A stretch of 64,000 nucleotides of DNA from CAVRTM01 sp963724015 (GTDB taxonomy: Bacteria > Actinomycetota > Actinomycetes > Actinomycetales > Dermatophilaceae): NCBI GenBank assembly GCA_963724015.1, contig CAVRTM010000011.1:121127-185126 (forward strand), written 5' to 3'. Shown one piece after another: positions 8,958 to 20,534 of the stretch. The notes under the pieces are model-generated. The model saw only the letters and a program-made list of their open reading frames with translations. It searched no databases and was not told the DNA's origin. Every line of letters starts with the position of its first letter. Positions within the stretch are counted from its first letter, which is position 1. The position numbers and the translations under genes were made by a program.

Positions 8958-9662
8958 GTGGAGATCGTCGTCACCGGACGGCACGTCCAAGTCTCGGACC
9001 GCTTCCGCCAACATCTGGATGACAAGCTCGCGAAGGTCCCGCAGCTCGCGCCGCGCGTCCAACGACTTGACGTCGTCGTGACCCATGAGGCCAACCGCCG
9101 CCAGTCCAAGTCGTGTGACCGGGTCGAGATCACCTGTCACGTCAAGGGCCCGGTCATCCGGGCCGAGGCCTGCGCCGATGACCAGTACGGCGCGCTGGAC
9201 GTGGCGATGGACAAGCTGCTCGAACGCCTTCGACGGGCCAACGACCGCCGGCACGTGCCGCACCGCGGCCGCCACGTCCCCGTCTCGGTGGGCCAGGCGA
9301 CCGCGCAGCTGGTCGCCGAGGCCTCGGCCGTGGACGGCGAGCCGGTCGATGCGGCGGCGTCCGACGAGAGCCCCATCCCGGCCGACGGCGACTCCCCGAT
9401 CGAGGTCCGCAAGAAGGTGCATGCGACGACGCCGATGGCGCTGGACCAGGCGCTGTACGAGATGGAGCTGGTGGGCCACGACTTCTACCTGTTCCACGAC
9501 GTCGACAGCGACCGCCCGAGCGTGGTCTACCGCCGGCGCGGCTGGTCCTACGGCGTGATCCACCTCGACGTCGCCGCCCAGGACCAGGACACCGGAGCAC
9601 CAGCGGGCCACGCAGGTCCGGAGGTGCGCGAGGTCGCCGGCGTCGGCAGACAGGCGGGCTGA
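8958..9662 (+). CDS. hpf: Ribosome hibernation promoting factor, long form
   Basis: This 234-residue protein binds ribosomes under stress and, in the long form, dimerises 70S into 100S particles through its C-terminal domain. The N-terminal S30AE domain starts VEIVVTGRHVQVSDRFRQHL (1-110). A linker rich in Asp, Ala and Ser follows. The C-terminal dimerisation domain (about 150-215) reads MALDQALYEMELVGHDFYLF and VVYRRRGWSYGVIHLD. The GTG at 8958 has a strong RBS (AAGGAGG, six bases upstream). Its place ahead of secA, separated here by regulators and transporters, resembles other actinobacteria. Confidence 0.93.
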   Translation: MEIVVTGRHVQVSDRFRQHLDDKLAKVPQLAPRVQRLDVVVTHEANRRQSKSCDRVEITCHVKGPVIRAEACADDQYGALDVAMDKLLERLRRANDRRHVPHRGRHVPVSVGQATAQLVAEASAVDGEPVDAAASDESPIPADGDSPIEVRKKVHATTPMALDQALYEMELVGHDFYLFHDVDSDRPSVVYRRRGWSYGVIHLDVAAQDQDTGAPAGHAGPEVREVAGVGRQAG

Positions 9663-9768
9663 CCGGCAGGTTGCCAGATCTTTACCTGGTGGCGCCGTCC
9701 TGCGGGCTCCCGCGGGGCGGCGCTTCCCTTCCGTGGCCGGGCCCACGTGCCATGATGACCCGGTGACC

Positions 9769-10485
9769 ATGAACGGCAGCACGTCGGCGCCGAGGATCGA
9801 CGAGCAGGGCGCCCCCAGCGAGGACCCGATCCGTGTGCTCGTGGCCGATGACCACGTCCTCTACCGCCGGGGCCTGGAGCTGGTCCTCGGCCAGGAGGAC
9901 GACATCGACATCATCGGCGAGGCCGGTGACGGGGCCGAGGCGATCCGCCGGGCCGAGGAGCTGCTGCCCGACGTCGTGCTGATGGACGTGCGGATGCCGC
10001 GCCGCTCGGGCATCGAGGCGTGCATGGCGATCAAGGAGCTCGTGCCGTCGGCCAAGATCATCATGCTGACCATCTCCGACGAGGAGTCCGACCTCTACGA
10101 GGCGGTCCGTGCCGGCGCCAACGGATACCTGCTCAAGGACGTCCCGGGCGAGGAGATCGCTGACGGCCTGCGCGCCGTCCAGTCCGGGCAGTCGCTCATC
10201 TCGCCCTCGATGGCCTCCAAGCTGCTCTCGGAGTTCGCGACGATGATCAAGAAGCACGAGGAGCGGCCGGCGATGCCGGTGCCGAGGCTGACCGAGCGCG
10301 AGCTCGAGGTCCTCAAGCTCGTGGCGCGGGGCATGGCCAACAAGGACATCGCCTCGGCGCTGTTCATCTCCGAGAACACCGTCAAGAACCACGTGCGCAA
10401 CATCCTCGAGAAGCTGCAGCTGCACTCGCGCATGGAGGCGGCGATGTACGCCGTCCGCGAGAAGATCCTCGACCTGCCCGACTGA
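9769..10485 (+). CDS. LuxR/NarL-family response regulator (orphan)
   Basis: This regulator of about 238 residues has a receiver domain (VLVADDHVLYRRGLELVL; phospho-Asp in VVLMDVRMPRRSG; Lys in YLLKDVPGEEIADGL) and a C-terminal LuxR HTH (LTERELEVLKLVARGMANKD and ENTVKNHVRNILEKLQLHS). No kinase gene is adjacent, so it is an orphan in this window. The start could be the ATG at 9769 or the GTG at 9763 six bases earlier. Similar orphan regulators occur next to hpf in actinobacteria, but I know of no proven link to hibernation. Confidence 0.9.
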   Translation: MNGSTSAPRIDEQGAPSEDPIRVLVADDHVLYRRGLELVLGQEDDIDIIGEAGDGAEAIRRAEELLPDVVLMDVRMPRRSGIEACMAIKELVPSAKIIMLTISDEESDLYEAVRAGANGYLLKDVPGEEIADGLRAVQSGQSLISPSMASKLLSEFATMIKKHEERPAMPVPRLTERELEVLKLVARGMANKDIASALFISENTVKNHVRNILEKLQLHSRMEAAMYAVREKILDLPD

Positions 10486-10521
10486 CCCGGCGGCAGCCGG
10501 GACGGTGTCCGGGGGGCGTCA

Positions 10522-10527
10522 TAGGGT
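10522..10527 (+). promoter_or_regulatory. Probable -10 element of a leaderless promoter
   Basis: TAGGGT lies six bases before the GTG at 10534. Actinobacteria often start transcripts at the initiator codon about seven bases after a TANNNT element, and no Shine-Dalgarno sequence is visible here. This supports the chosen start. Confidence 0.5.
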
Positions 10528-10533
10528 GCGCGA

Positions 10534-11730
10534 GTGACTTCCGGTGTCGAGCGCCTCACCCTGGCTCAGGCGCGGCGCATCGCGCTGGCCGCGCAAGGGT
10601 TCTGCGACCCGCGACCCGGGCCGGGAGCCGTCGACCACGCGGCACGTGCAGCGGGTCGTCGACCGGGTCGGCATCGTGCAGATCGACAGCGTCAACGTCC
10701 TGACCCGCAGCCAGTACCTCCCGTTCTTCTCCCGCCTCGGTCCCTACGATCCCGGCCTGCTGGACCGCGCGCGGGACCGGGCGCCGCGGCGCCTGGTGGA
10801 GTACTGGGCGCACGAGGCCAGCCTCATCCCGCCGACCACGTGGCCGTTGCTCAGCTTCCGGATGAACCGGGCGCTCAGCGACTCCTGGGGTGGGATGCAG
10901 CGTGTGGCGCGCGACCACCCCGAGCTGGTGCAGGCCGTGCTGGCCGAGGTCCTCGCGCGCGGGCCGATCACCTCCCGCGACCTCGAGCGAGCCCTCGAGC
11001 ACGACCTGCCCCGCAGCACCACCGAGTGGGGGTGGAACTGGTCGCTGGTCAAGGCGGCCCTGGAGCACCTGTTCTGGGCCGGCCAGATCAGCAGCGCCGG
11101 CCGCACCGCCCAGTTCGAACGGCGCTACGCCGCGCTCGAGCGGGTGCTGCCGCGTGCGGTAGCGGCGCAGGCTGCGTCGTCGGAGGCGCGCCCGAGCGAC
11201 GAGGAGGCCTTCCGCGAGCTGATGCGGATCGCCGCTCGGGCCCACGGGATCGGCACCGAGCAGGACCTGCGCGACTACTTCCGGCTCAAGCCCGAGCAGG
11301 CCCGCCCGGCGCTCGCCGAGCTGGTGGCCACCGGGGAGGTGCGCCCGGTCGAGGTCGCGGGCTGGCGCCGCCCGGCCTACCTGCACCGCGACGCGCAGGC
11401 GGCCCCGGCGGGTGCACGCGCGAGGCGCTGCTCAGCCCGTTCGACTCGCTCATCTGGCAGCGCGACCGCACCCGCGACCTCTACGGGTTCCACTACCGGC
11501 TGGAGATCTACGTCCCCGCGCCGCAGCGCGTGCACGGCTACTACGTCCTGCCGTTCCTGTACGGCGACACGCTGGTGGCGCGGGTCGACCTCAAGGCCGA
11601 CCGCGCCGCGAGCCGGCTTCGCGTGCACTCGACCCACTGGGAGCCCGGCGCGCCACCGGAGGCGGCCGCCGCGCTGGAGCGCCACCTCGGGCAGCTGGCC
11701 GACTGGCTCGGTCTGGCCGCCGTCGGCTGA
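10534..11730 (+). CDS. YcaQ-like winged-helix DNA glycosylase family protein (HTH_42); frameshifted
   Basis: This protein of about 398 residues belongs to the HTH_42/YcaQ family, whose studied members unhook DNA interstrand crosslinks. The N-terminus (ERLTLAQARRIALAAQGF) and the signature VGIVQIDSVNVLTRSQYLPF are clear, as are PRRLVEYWAHEASLIP and the C-terminal LLSPFDSLIWQRDRT and GYYVLPFLYGDTLVARVDLK. Two frame changes are needed, near 10615 and near 11400. The span is a multiple of three overall. With every family block present and ordered, the breaks look like sequence errors. The start GTG follows a -10-like TAGGGT. Substrate is not predictable. Confidence 0.8.
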   Translation: MTSGVERLTLAQARRIALAAQGFCDPRPGPGAVDHAARAAGRRPGRHRADRQRQRPDPQPVPPVLLPPRSLRSRPAGPRAGPGAAAPGGVLGARGQPHPADHVAVAQLPDEPGAQRLLGWDAACGARPPRAGAGRAGRGPRARADHLPRPRASPRARPAPQHHRVGVELVAGQGGPGAPVLGRPDQQRRPHRPVRTALRRARAGAAACGSGAGCVVGGAPERRGGLPRADADRRSGPRDRHRAGPARLLPAQARAGPPGARRAGGHRGGAPGRGRGLAPPGLPAPRRAGGPGGCTREALLSPFDSLIWQRDRTRDLYGFHYRLEIYVPAPQRVHGYYVLPFLYGDTLVARVDLKADRAASRLRVHSTHWEPGAPPEAAAALERHLGQLADWLGLAAVG

Positions 11731-11824
11731 GGGCGGCCCGGCGCCCCTCGCCGTCGCCGCACCTGGCGCCAAGTCGCGCAATCACGGCAGGAACTGCCGG
11801 CGCGACGGCCGACGGAGCGCCGTC

Positions 11825-11830
11825 TACGTT
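11825..11830 (+). promoter_or_regulatory. Probable -10 element of a leaderless promoter (MFS gene)
   Basis: TACGTT ends seven bases before the ATG at 11838, the spacing expected for leaderless transcription. No ribosome binding site is visible. Confidence 0.45.
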
Positions 11831-11837
11831 GTCGGGC

Positions 11838-13166
11838 ATGACTACCCAAGCACCGTCCCGCACCGGGCCGCGGATCCACCGGGCCTGGTTCGTGGCGGCG
11901 GTGACCCTCGGCGCGCTGGTCTCGGCCGCGGCGTTCCGCTCCTCGACCGGGGCACTGTTCGAGCCGCTGGAGGCGGAGTTCGGGTGGTCCCGCACCACCA
12001 CGTCGGGCGCGGTGACGCTCAACCTGGTCGTCTACGGGCTGACCGCTCCGTTCGCCGCGGCGCTGATGGAGCGGTTCGGCATCCGTCGGGTCGTGGCGAT
12101 CTCCCTGGCCCTGGTCGGCACCGCCAGTGCCCTCACGACCTTCATGACCGCCGCCTGGCAGCTGTGGCTGCTCTGGGGCGTGGCCATCGGCGCCGGCACC
12201 GGGTCCATGGCGCTGGTGTTCGGAGCCATCGTGGCCAACCGGTGGTTCGTGACCCAGCGCGGACTGGTCACCGGGATCTTCTCGGCGGCCAACGCGACGG
12301 GTCAGCTGGTGTTCCTCCCGTTGATCGTCGCGCTCGCAGCCGGCCCGGGCTGGCGCGGCCGCTGCGCTCGTGGTGACGGTGGCGACGGCGCTGCTCGTGC
12401 CGTTGGTGCTGCTGGTCCTGGCCGACAGCCCCGCGGCAGTCGGCACCACGCCGTACGGCGCCGTCGCCGCGGCACCGGCGGCGCCGGCGGCGGCTCGTCC
12501 CGGCGCCGGTCGCCGAGGAGCCGGCTGCGGCGGCCTCCTCGCCGGCGCGGCTGGCGGTGCGGACCCTGGTCGAGAGCTCGCGGTCCAAGGTCGTTCTGGA
12601 TCCTGGTCGGCACCTTCTGGATCTGCGGCTGGTCGACCAACGGGCTGATCCAGACCCACCTCATCCCGGCCGCCCACGACCACGGCATGCCGCCGGGGAC
12701 CGCGGCCGGCCTGCTGGCCGTGATCGGCGTCTTCGACATCGTCGGCACCGTCGGGTCGGGCTGGCTGACCGACCGGATGGACCCCCGGCTGCTGCTGTTC
12801 GTCTACTACTGGTTCCGCGGGATGTCCCTGCTGGTCGTGCCGTGGCTGCTCGGGCCGGTGGTCGCCCCGCCGCTGTGGGTGTTCATCGTGTTCTACGGCC
12901 TGGACTGGGTGGCCACCGTCCCGCCGACGGTCGCGCTGTGCCGCACCCATTTCGGGCTGGAGCGCTCCGGCGTCGTCTTCGGCTGGGTGTTCGCCTCGCA
13001 CATGGTCGGGGCGGGGGTCGCGGCGAGCTTCGCCGGCTGGGTCCGCGAGTCCAGCGGCGACTACTTCGGTGCCTGGATGACCGCCGGCGGACTCTGCCTG
13101 GTGGCCGCCTTCGCCTGCCTCGCCATCGCCAAGCCGGTCCGCGCGGCGACACCCGTTCCGGGGTAG
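11838..13166 (+). CDS. MFS transporter (oxalate/formate-antiporter-like); frameshifted
   Basis: This is a transporter of about 440 residues with 12 predicted helices in two halves. The first half reads clearly from the ATG (WFVAAVTLGALVSAAAFRSS; a conserved loop MERFGIRRVVAISLALVGTA; GAIVANRWFVTQRGLVTGIF). The second half resumes at FWILVGTFWICGWSTNGLIQ and ends PVRAATPVPG. The central loop between 12350 and 12590 passes through all three frames. Three single-base removals restore one frame, and the Ala/Pro-rich linker makes exact sites hard to place. GLIQTHLIPAAHDHG resembles MFS members for carboxylates, but the substrate is unknown. It converges on the GNAT gene nine bases away. Confidence 0.8.
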   Translation: MTTQAPSRTGPRIHRAWFVAAVTLGALVSAAAFRSSTGALFEPLEAEFGWSRTTTSGAVTLNLVVYGLTAPFAAALMERFGIRRVVAISLALVGTASALTTFMTAAWQLWLLWGVAIGAGTGSMALVFGAIVANRWFVTQRGLVTGIFSAANATGQLVFLPLIVALAAGPGWRGRCARGDGGDGAARAVGAAGPGRQPRGSRHHAVRRRRRGTGGAGGGSSRRRSPRSRLRRPPRRRGWRCGPWSRARGPRSFWILVGTFWICGWSTNGLIQTHLIPAAHDHGMPPGTAAGLLAVIGVFDIVGTVGSGWLTDRMDPRLLLFVYYWFRGMSLLVVPWLLGPVVAPPLWVFIVFYGLDWVATVPPTVALCRTHFGLERSGVVFGWVFASHMVGAGVAASFAGWVRESSGDYFGAWMTAGGLCLVAAFACLAIAKPVRAATPVPG

Positions 13167-13174
13167 GTCGCGGA

Positions 13175-14881
13175 TCAGCACGCGGTGTACTCGGACTCGA
13201 GCAGGTCGTAACGGACCAGGTCGACGTACGAGCCGTCGCCAAGGCGCTCGGCGAGCCGGTCGCGGCCGACCTCCACGAAGCCGGCTCGCAGCGCCACCCG
13301 TTGTGAGGGCAGGTTGCCGTCGGCGACGTTGAGCCGCAGCCGGCGTCGGCCCAGGCCGCCGTCGGCGACCGGCACGAAGGCGTGGCGCACGGCCAGCCGC
13401 ACCGCCTCGGACATGACGCCGCGGCCGCGCGCCTGCGGGTGGGCCCAGTAGCCGACCTCCCCGCTGGTGTCGTCCTCACCGAGAAGGTCGCACACCCAGA
13501 CAGCACCGAGGCACACGTCGGTCACCGGGTCAGCCACGCACCACGACAGCGCCGAGCCGTCGCGCAGGTCCGCGTCCTGCCCGTGACGGAAGGTGCGGGC
13601 GTCGTGCTCGGTGTACGGAGAGGGCAGGCGCCCACCCCACCGGCGGGTGACCGGGTCGGTGGACGCCTCCACGACGCGGTCGTCGTCGGCCTGCCGCCAC
13701 GGGCGCAGCCGCACCCCGGCGCCCTCGAGCGTCACGGCGCTGAGTGCCGGCTCGGGGCACGCGGTCGGGGCGACCAGCTCGTACAGCAGCGCGTCCGTCG
13801 GCGCGCCGTTCTCCTGGGCCGCCATCGCGTGCTCGGTGCCGACCAAGGTGAACCCGGCCCGTCGCAGCACCCGCGTCGAGGCGACGTCGTCCACGTCGGT
13901 GCCGGCTTCCAGGCGGTGCAGGCCCAGCCCGCCCGTCGCGGGGTCGGCGAACGCGTGCGCGACGACCAGCTGCAGGGCCTCGGTCGCGGCGCCCCGGCCG
14001 CGTCCTTCCGGCACCAGCCAGCAACCGGCAGTGCCGCTGCCGGCGGTCATCCGCTCGGCGAGCCGGGCGAGGTGGAGGTGCCCCAGCGGCCGGTCGCTCT
14101 CGGGGTCGGCGATGCACCAGACCACGGCCTCGCCCTCGGCCATGCGGGAGCGTTGCCACGTCAGCCACTTCTCGAACGTGTCGGGGGTGGGGGCCAAGCC
14201 GCTCAGGTACCGGGGTCCGAGCGGGCCCGGGACGGCGGCAGGGGCATCCTGCTCGCGCCACGGGCGCAGGCGCACCCGCTCACCCTCGAGCACCGGCACG
14301 TCGAGCCAGCGGTGGGCCGGCTCCATCGGCTCGCCCTTGGTCAGGGAGCCGACCCAGGCGTCGTACCGCCTGCCGTTCGCGGACAGGAGCCGGCGGACGG
14401 TGCCCTCGACACGGAAGCCGCACCGCCACGCCGTACGCCGGGAGGCCCAGTTGCCGACGTAGGCGCTCCAGTGCGCGACCTCGATCCCGTCCGAGGCGAA
14501 GGCCCAGGAGACGGCCAGCCGCGCGGCGCTGGCCGCCACCCCGCGGCCGCGCGCCGCCGGGTGCAGCCCGAAGCCGAGGTCCGCTGCGCCGTGCCCGTCG
14601 GGGCGGTAGTCGATCGTCCCGGCGAACCGCGGCTGCCCGCTCATCGGGTCGACCACCTCGATCGCCCACACCCGGTTACCGCCCCGGGCCCACCCCCGGG
14701 AGGCGGCGCTGACGAACGCGCGGGCCTGCTCGGCGCCGTACGGGCGGGGCGCCGACGTCCACCGCACAGACTGGGGGTCCTGGCACTGCTCCACGATCGC
14801 CGCCTCGTCGCTGTCGCGGTGCGGGCGCAGGCTGACCACCCCGTCGCTGAGCAGCGGCGCGACGACAGGGACGGGCGTCAT
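13175..14881 (-). CDS. Triple-domain GNAT acetyltransferase (three RimJ/RimL-like domains)
   Basis: This 568-residue protein contains three successive RimJ/RimL-type GNAT domains. Domain 1 starts near VVSLRPHRDSDEAAIVEQ with its acetyl-CoA loop HPAARGRGVAASAARLAV. Domain 2 starts at GERVRLRPWREQDA with its loop VPEGRGRGAATEALQLVV. Domain 3 starts at GAGVRLRPWRQADDDRVVEA with its loop HPQARGRGVMSEAVRLAV. All three keep the R-G-x-G pyrophosphate loop, so all could bind acetyl-CoA. Single or double RimJ-like proteins are common; three in one chain is unusual. The ATG at 14881 fits the first domain best, though one six codons upstream (14899) is possible. Substrate is unknown. Confidence 0.85.
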   Translation of the reverse strand: MTPVPVVAPLLSDGVVSLRPHRDSDEAAIVEQCQDPQSVRWTSAPRPYGAEQARAFVSAASRGWARGGNRVWAIEVVDPMSGQPRFAGTIDYRPDGHGAADLGFGLHPAARGRGVAASAARLAVSWAFASDGIEVAHWSAYVGNWASRRTAWRCGFRVEGTVRRLLSANGRRYDAWVGSLTKGEPMEPAHRWLDVPVLEGERVRLRPWREQDAPAAVPGPLGPRYLSGLAPTPDTFEKWLTWQRSRMAEGEAVVWCIADPESDRPLGHLHLARLAERMTAGSGTAGCWLVPEGRGRGAATEALQLVVAHAFADPATGGLGLHRLEAGTDVDDVASTRVLRRAGFTLVGTEHAMAAQENGAPTDALLYELVAPTACPEPALSAVTLEGAGVRLRPWRQADDDRVVEASTDPVTRRWGGRLPSPYTEHDARTFRHGQDADLRDGSALSWCVADPVTDVCLGAVWVCDLLGEDDTSGEVGYWAHPQARGRGVMSEAVRLAVRHAFVPVADGGLGRRRLRLNVADGNLPSQRVALRAGFVEVGRDRLAERLGDGSYVDLVRYDLLESEYTAC

Positions 14882-14939
14882 CCGGCAACTCTTTCCCATG
14901 GTGCTAGGTCGCGCAAAACTCCTGTGCTTGGCTGTGGTC

Positions 14940-15251
14940 ATGGCTGACGTTGTCGTGACGCACAACCCGGGGCAGAGCCGCTACGAGGCGAGGGTGGGCG
15001 ACACCCTCGCCGGCGTCGCCCAGTACCAGCTCACCAGCGAGCTGATCGTCTTCACCCACACCGAGGTGGACGAGGCGTTCGAGGGGCAGGGGGTGGGCTC
15101 CGTCCTCGTCCAGCAGGCGCTCGAGGACGTGCGGGCATCCGGGACCCACCGGGTCCTGCCGCTGTGCCCGTTCGTCAAGCGGTGGATCAGTCGCCACCGC
15201 GACTACGTCGACCTCGTGTACGGCGCACCGCCGAGCACCGCCCGCGACTGA
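14940..15251 (+). CDS. Small GNAT-like N-acetyltransferase (NATD1/YidJ type)
   Basis: This is a 103-residue one-domain protein with the minimal GNAT fold. The core reads HTEVDEAFEGQGVGSVLVQQ, which includes the acetyl-CoA loop GQGVGS, and the C-terminal signature is LPLCPFVKRWISRH. Family members are short and mostly uncharacterised. The ATG at 14940 begins the conserved region (MADVVVTHNPG). It is transcribed away from the triple-GNAT gene, with 58 bp between the two starts. Confidence 0.88.
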   Translation: MADVVVTHNPGQSRYEARVGDTLAGVAQYQLTSELIVFTHTEVDEAFEGQGVGSVLVQQALEDVRASGTHRVLPLCPFVKRWISRHRDYVDLVYGAPPSTARD

Positions 15252-15447
15252 GCGCCCGTCCGTCCCGGGCGGGAGCCGGAACCACCGGGCGTGACCGCCC
15301 GTTGGTCTCCGGGGCGGCCAGGCCGGCGTCGTGGGGCCACGGTCCCGGGCGGAGCGACTAGCCTAGGCGGCAGGACCAGACCGACCAGAAGGGGCGACCG
15401 GTGCAGCGCACCGCCCGCCGACCCGACTTGTGACCAGGAGCTATCGC

Positions 15448-18206
<2,759 letters not shown>

Positions 18207-18225
18207 GGCCCGCACGTCCTGACCC

Positions 18226-18264
18226 CGAAGGGCCAGACCGGACACCGTCCGGTCTGGCCCTTCG
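18226..18264 (+). terminator. Strong hairpin terminator after secA
   Basis: This is a perfect 18-bp inverted repeat (18226-18243 and 18247-18264) with a 3-nt loop, followed by TTGTCT. It starts 19 bases after the secA stop and lies between converging secA and the Rv3235-like gene, so it can stop transcription from both sides. Confidence 0.85.
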
Positions 18265-18306
18265 TTGTCTCCGGGATGCCGGGGCGCGCGTCCGGCGAAC
18301 GGCCCG

Positions 18307-18864
18307 TCAGCCGACCTGCAGCTCGGTGACCAGCCAGCGCCGGTCCACCCCGACCAGCCGCAGGGCCAGCGCGCGCACCCGCCCCGAGTCCACGACGACG
18401 GCACACGCCTCGACGACCCCGTCGGCCGGCTCGCAGATGCGCACCCGGCGCACGACCGCCCGCCGACCGGCCCGCGGCGGCGCCCCCTGGGAGGAGCCGC
18501 CGCCCGGGTGCCGCGCCGCCTGGCGACGCGCCGCCATGGCACTGCGGCGGGCCACGGCCGAGTAGACCTCGGGGGAGGTCCAACGGATCACCTGGGGTGC
18601 CGGCCGCGTCCCCGACATCACCTCCACCAGTGCCTGGGCCAGGTTGGCCACCCAGGTCTGCGGGTCGGGCAGGTCACGGGCAGCGGTGGGTTGGGGCCCG
18701 AAGAACTCGTCCTCGACCGTGGCGAGGCTGAACGCCAGCGTGCCCTGGACGAACGTGTTGTCCGGTGCCGGCTCCGGCGCCGCGTCGGCCAGCACCGGCG
18801 GTGAGGGGTCCGGGATGGGACGGGCGCGCAGCGGGGCCGTCGTGGTGCTCGTGGAGGAGGTCAT
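18307..18864 (-). CDS. Rv3235-like protein (Ala/Arg/Pro-rich, DUF6459-type)
   Basis: This is a 185-residue protein. A variable Pro/Thr-rich N-terminus (about 1-70) leads into a conserved C-terminal domain (about 75-185) with WVANLAQALVEVMSGTRPAP, VIRWTSPEVYSAVARR and VRVRALAL-like strands ending RRWLVTELQVG. It resembles the mycobacterial Rv3235 family found beside secA, a SecA-SecB-fold-like domain of unknown function. The ATG at 18864 overlaps the stop of the LysM gene by 4 bp (ATGA), so the two are coupled. A role linked to secretion is suggested only by neighbourhood. Confidence 0.75.
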   Translation of the reverse strand: MTSSTSTTTAPLRARPIPDPSPPVLADAAPEPAPDNTFVQGTLAFSLATVEDEFFGPQPTAARDLPDPQTWVANLAQALVEVMSGTRPAPQVIRWTSPEVYSAVARRSAMAARRQAARHPGGGSSQGAPPRAGRRAVVRRVRICEPADGVVEACAVVVDSGRVRALALRLVGVDRRWLVTELQVG

Positions 18865-19781
18865 GGTGTCCCCGTCGTGGTGGAAGGTGGGCGAAGGCGC
18901 TGTCCGGGTCGGATCAGGTCGGGGTCCTCGCCGATGGCGTGCCGGTTGGCCTCGTGCCACCTCGGCCACTCCCGCGCGATCTCGTCGGCGGTGGCTGCCG
19001 GTCCGAGGGAGCGCGCGGCGATGCTCCACAGCGTGTCGCCGCGGCGGACCACCACGTCCTCGTCGACGAGGGTGCCGGCCTCGGGCGCCCGGCTGAGCAG
19101 GTGGAGGGCGTCGGGGTCGGGCACCGGCGTGCGATCCGGCGGAGAGGGCGTCCAGGCGGCGTCCGGGGCCGTGGCGCCGGCGCCGTGGGACGGGCCGTCG
19201 ACGGTGCCGACGGACGCGCCGTCCGTGGCGCCGGTGCCCTGTGCGGTGCCGGCGGACGTGGCCGTCGCGGTACCGGCGCGAGCACCACCGGGCATGAGGG
19301 GCCACGCCGCGGACGGGACGCCGCCGAACGGGTCGCCGGTCGCGGGACCGGCCGATGCGGCTCCTGCTCGGCTCGCCGCGGCGGGCACGGCCGTCACGGT
19401 GGCCACCGCGGTGCCGGCCGACAGGGTCGCCCCCAGGCTGGCGCCCAGCAGGGCCGCTGCCAGCCGCCGCACCACGGCGGGTGCCAGCGTCGCGGCGGCC
19501 CGGGCAGCCACGGCGCCGGCGGCCCCCGGCAGGGCGGCGAGGAGCGAGAGGGTGAGGGAGAGGGCGACCCACGCGAAGAGCAACGTGCCCGCGGCGGTGA
19601 CGCACAGGAGCAGGGCGTCAGCCGGCCGGGTGGGTCCGGGAGCCTGCACTGCCGTCCACGCGTGCCGCAGAGCCGTCAGGAGCAGGGCGACCGTGCCGCC
19701 CCCGACAAGCAGGAGCGAGAGGCAGAGGGTGAGGAGGCGCAGCAGCGGGGAGACGGAGGAGGGACGTCGTACCTGGCCCAT
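18861..19781 (-). CDS. Membrane-anchored LysM domain protein
   Basis: This is a 306-residue protein. Three N-terminal hydrophobic segments (LLRLLTLCLSLLLVGGGTVA; ADALLLCVTAAGTLLFAWVAL; a third near 95-130) are followed by a long Ala/Gly/Thr-rich linker. A C-terminal LysM domain reads VVVRRGDTLWSIAARSLGP and PDLIRPGQRLRPP. LysM binds peptidoglycan, so the protein probably tethers the membrane to the wall. It is the first gene of a two-gene operon with the Rv3235-like gene. The start has GGAG eight bases upstream and a promoter at 19813-19842. Confidence 0.82.
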   Translation of the reverse strand: MGQVRRPSSVSPLLRLLTLCLSLLLVGGGTVALLLTALRHAWTAVQAPGPTRPADALLLCVTAAGTLLFAWVALSLTLSLLAALPGAAGAVAARAAATLAPAVVRRLAAALLGASLGATLSAGTAVATVTAVPAAASRAGAASAGPATGDPFGGVPSAAWPLMPGGARAGTATATSAGTAQGTGATDGASVGTVDGPSHGAGATAPDAAWTPSPPDRTPVPDPDALHLLSRAPEAGTLVDEDVVVRRGDTLWSIAARSLGPAATADEIAREWPRWHEANRHAIGEDPDLIRPGQRLRPPSTTTGTP

Positions 19782-19812
19782 GGCGTGAACTCCGTTCGAG
19801 GCGACTAAAGCC

Positions 19813-19842
19813 AACTTACGTTTGTTTGCTTGCGTTTGACAA
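19813..19842 (-). promoter_or_regulatory. Sigma-70-type promoter for the LysM operon
   Basis: On the minus strand TTGTCA (19842-19837) and TAAGTT (19818-19813) lie 18 bp apart, and the LysM ATG follows about 32 bp after the -10. The stretch is AT-rich against a very GC-rich background. The opposite strand carries TTGACA at 19836-19841, a possible -35 for the divergent gene, but its -10 is unclear. Confidence 0.5.
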
Positions 19843-19934
19843 GAGAAAACGTGGCAGAATCGGCCCGGGCGGTGCACGCTGCCGTCAGCCAGGGGCGCAC
19901 CGGGCGTGGTCGCCCCCGACCAGGAGGGGGAGTC

Positions 19935-20486
19935 ATGCGGTGGCAGCAGCTCTTTGCCGACCTCGAGGCGCAGCTGGAGGCGCAGGAGGTGCGCGAGCTG
20001 GCCCTCGAGGTCGCCGACCGCACCCGCCGCGAGCGCGCCCTGGTCGGGATGCCCGAACGGCTGCTGGGTCACCGCGGCCGGGCGCTGCAGCTACGGCTGC
20101 TCGGCGGACAGGTGCTGGCCGGGGAGGTGGTGGATGTCGGACTCGACTGGTGCCTGCTGGCGGAGGAGGGCGGCCGCAGCGCGCTGGTGCCCACCAGCGC
20201 GCTCCTCACGCTCTCCGGCCTGACGACGGCAGCCACCACAGGGAGGGCCGCGACGATGGCTCGACGGTTCGGGTTCGGGCATGCCGCGCGCGGCCTGAGC
20301 CGTGACCGGGCGGTGGTGGCGCTGGCCGACGTCGGCGGCAGCGCGGTGACCGGCACGATCGACGCGGTCGGGGCCGACGCGCTCGAGCTCAGCGAGCACG
20401 CATCTGACCTGCCGCGGCGGCCGGAGAACGTGCTCGCCCGGCGGGTGGTGCCGTTCGCCGCGATCGCATCGGTGCGGACCACCTGA
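19935..20486 (+). CDS. Conserved actinobacterial hypothetical protein
   Basis: I do not recognise this 183-residue protein by function. It begins with a charged helix (RWQQLFADLEAQLEAQEVRE) and a basic segment (VADRTRRERALVGMPERLL). Two Sm-like or SH3-like beta regions follow: GGQVLAGEVVDVGLDWCLLA and VGGSAVTGTIDAVGADALEL, each around a Gly-Val/Thr pattern. It has no signal peptide or membrane segment. The start has the strong RBS AGGAGGGGG, six bases upstream. It is transcribed divergently from the LysM gene and convergently with the small HTH gene. Confidence 0.7.
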   Translation: MRWQQLFADLEAQLEAQEVRELALEVADRTRRERALVGMPERLLGHRGRALQLRLLGGQVLAGEVVDVGLDWCLLAEEGGRSALVPTSALLTLSGLTTAATTGRAATMARRFGFGHAARGLSRDRAVVALADVGGSAVTGTIDAVGADALELSEHASDLPRRPENVLARRVVPFAAIASVRTT

Positions 20487-20534
20487 CCCTTTCGAGCGGC
20501 GGGGCGGCGATGCGGCCTGCGCAGGCGGTCGGTC

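Noticed and set aside
15430..15447. An earlier GTG start for secA
   Set aside because: The conserved SecA N-terminus begins at the GTG at 15448, and AGGAGC lies at the right distance before it.
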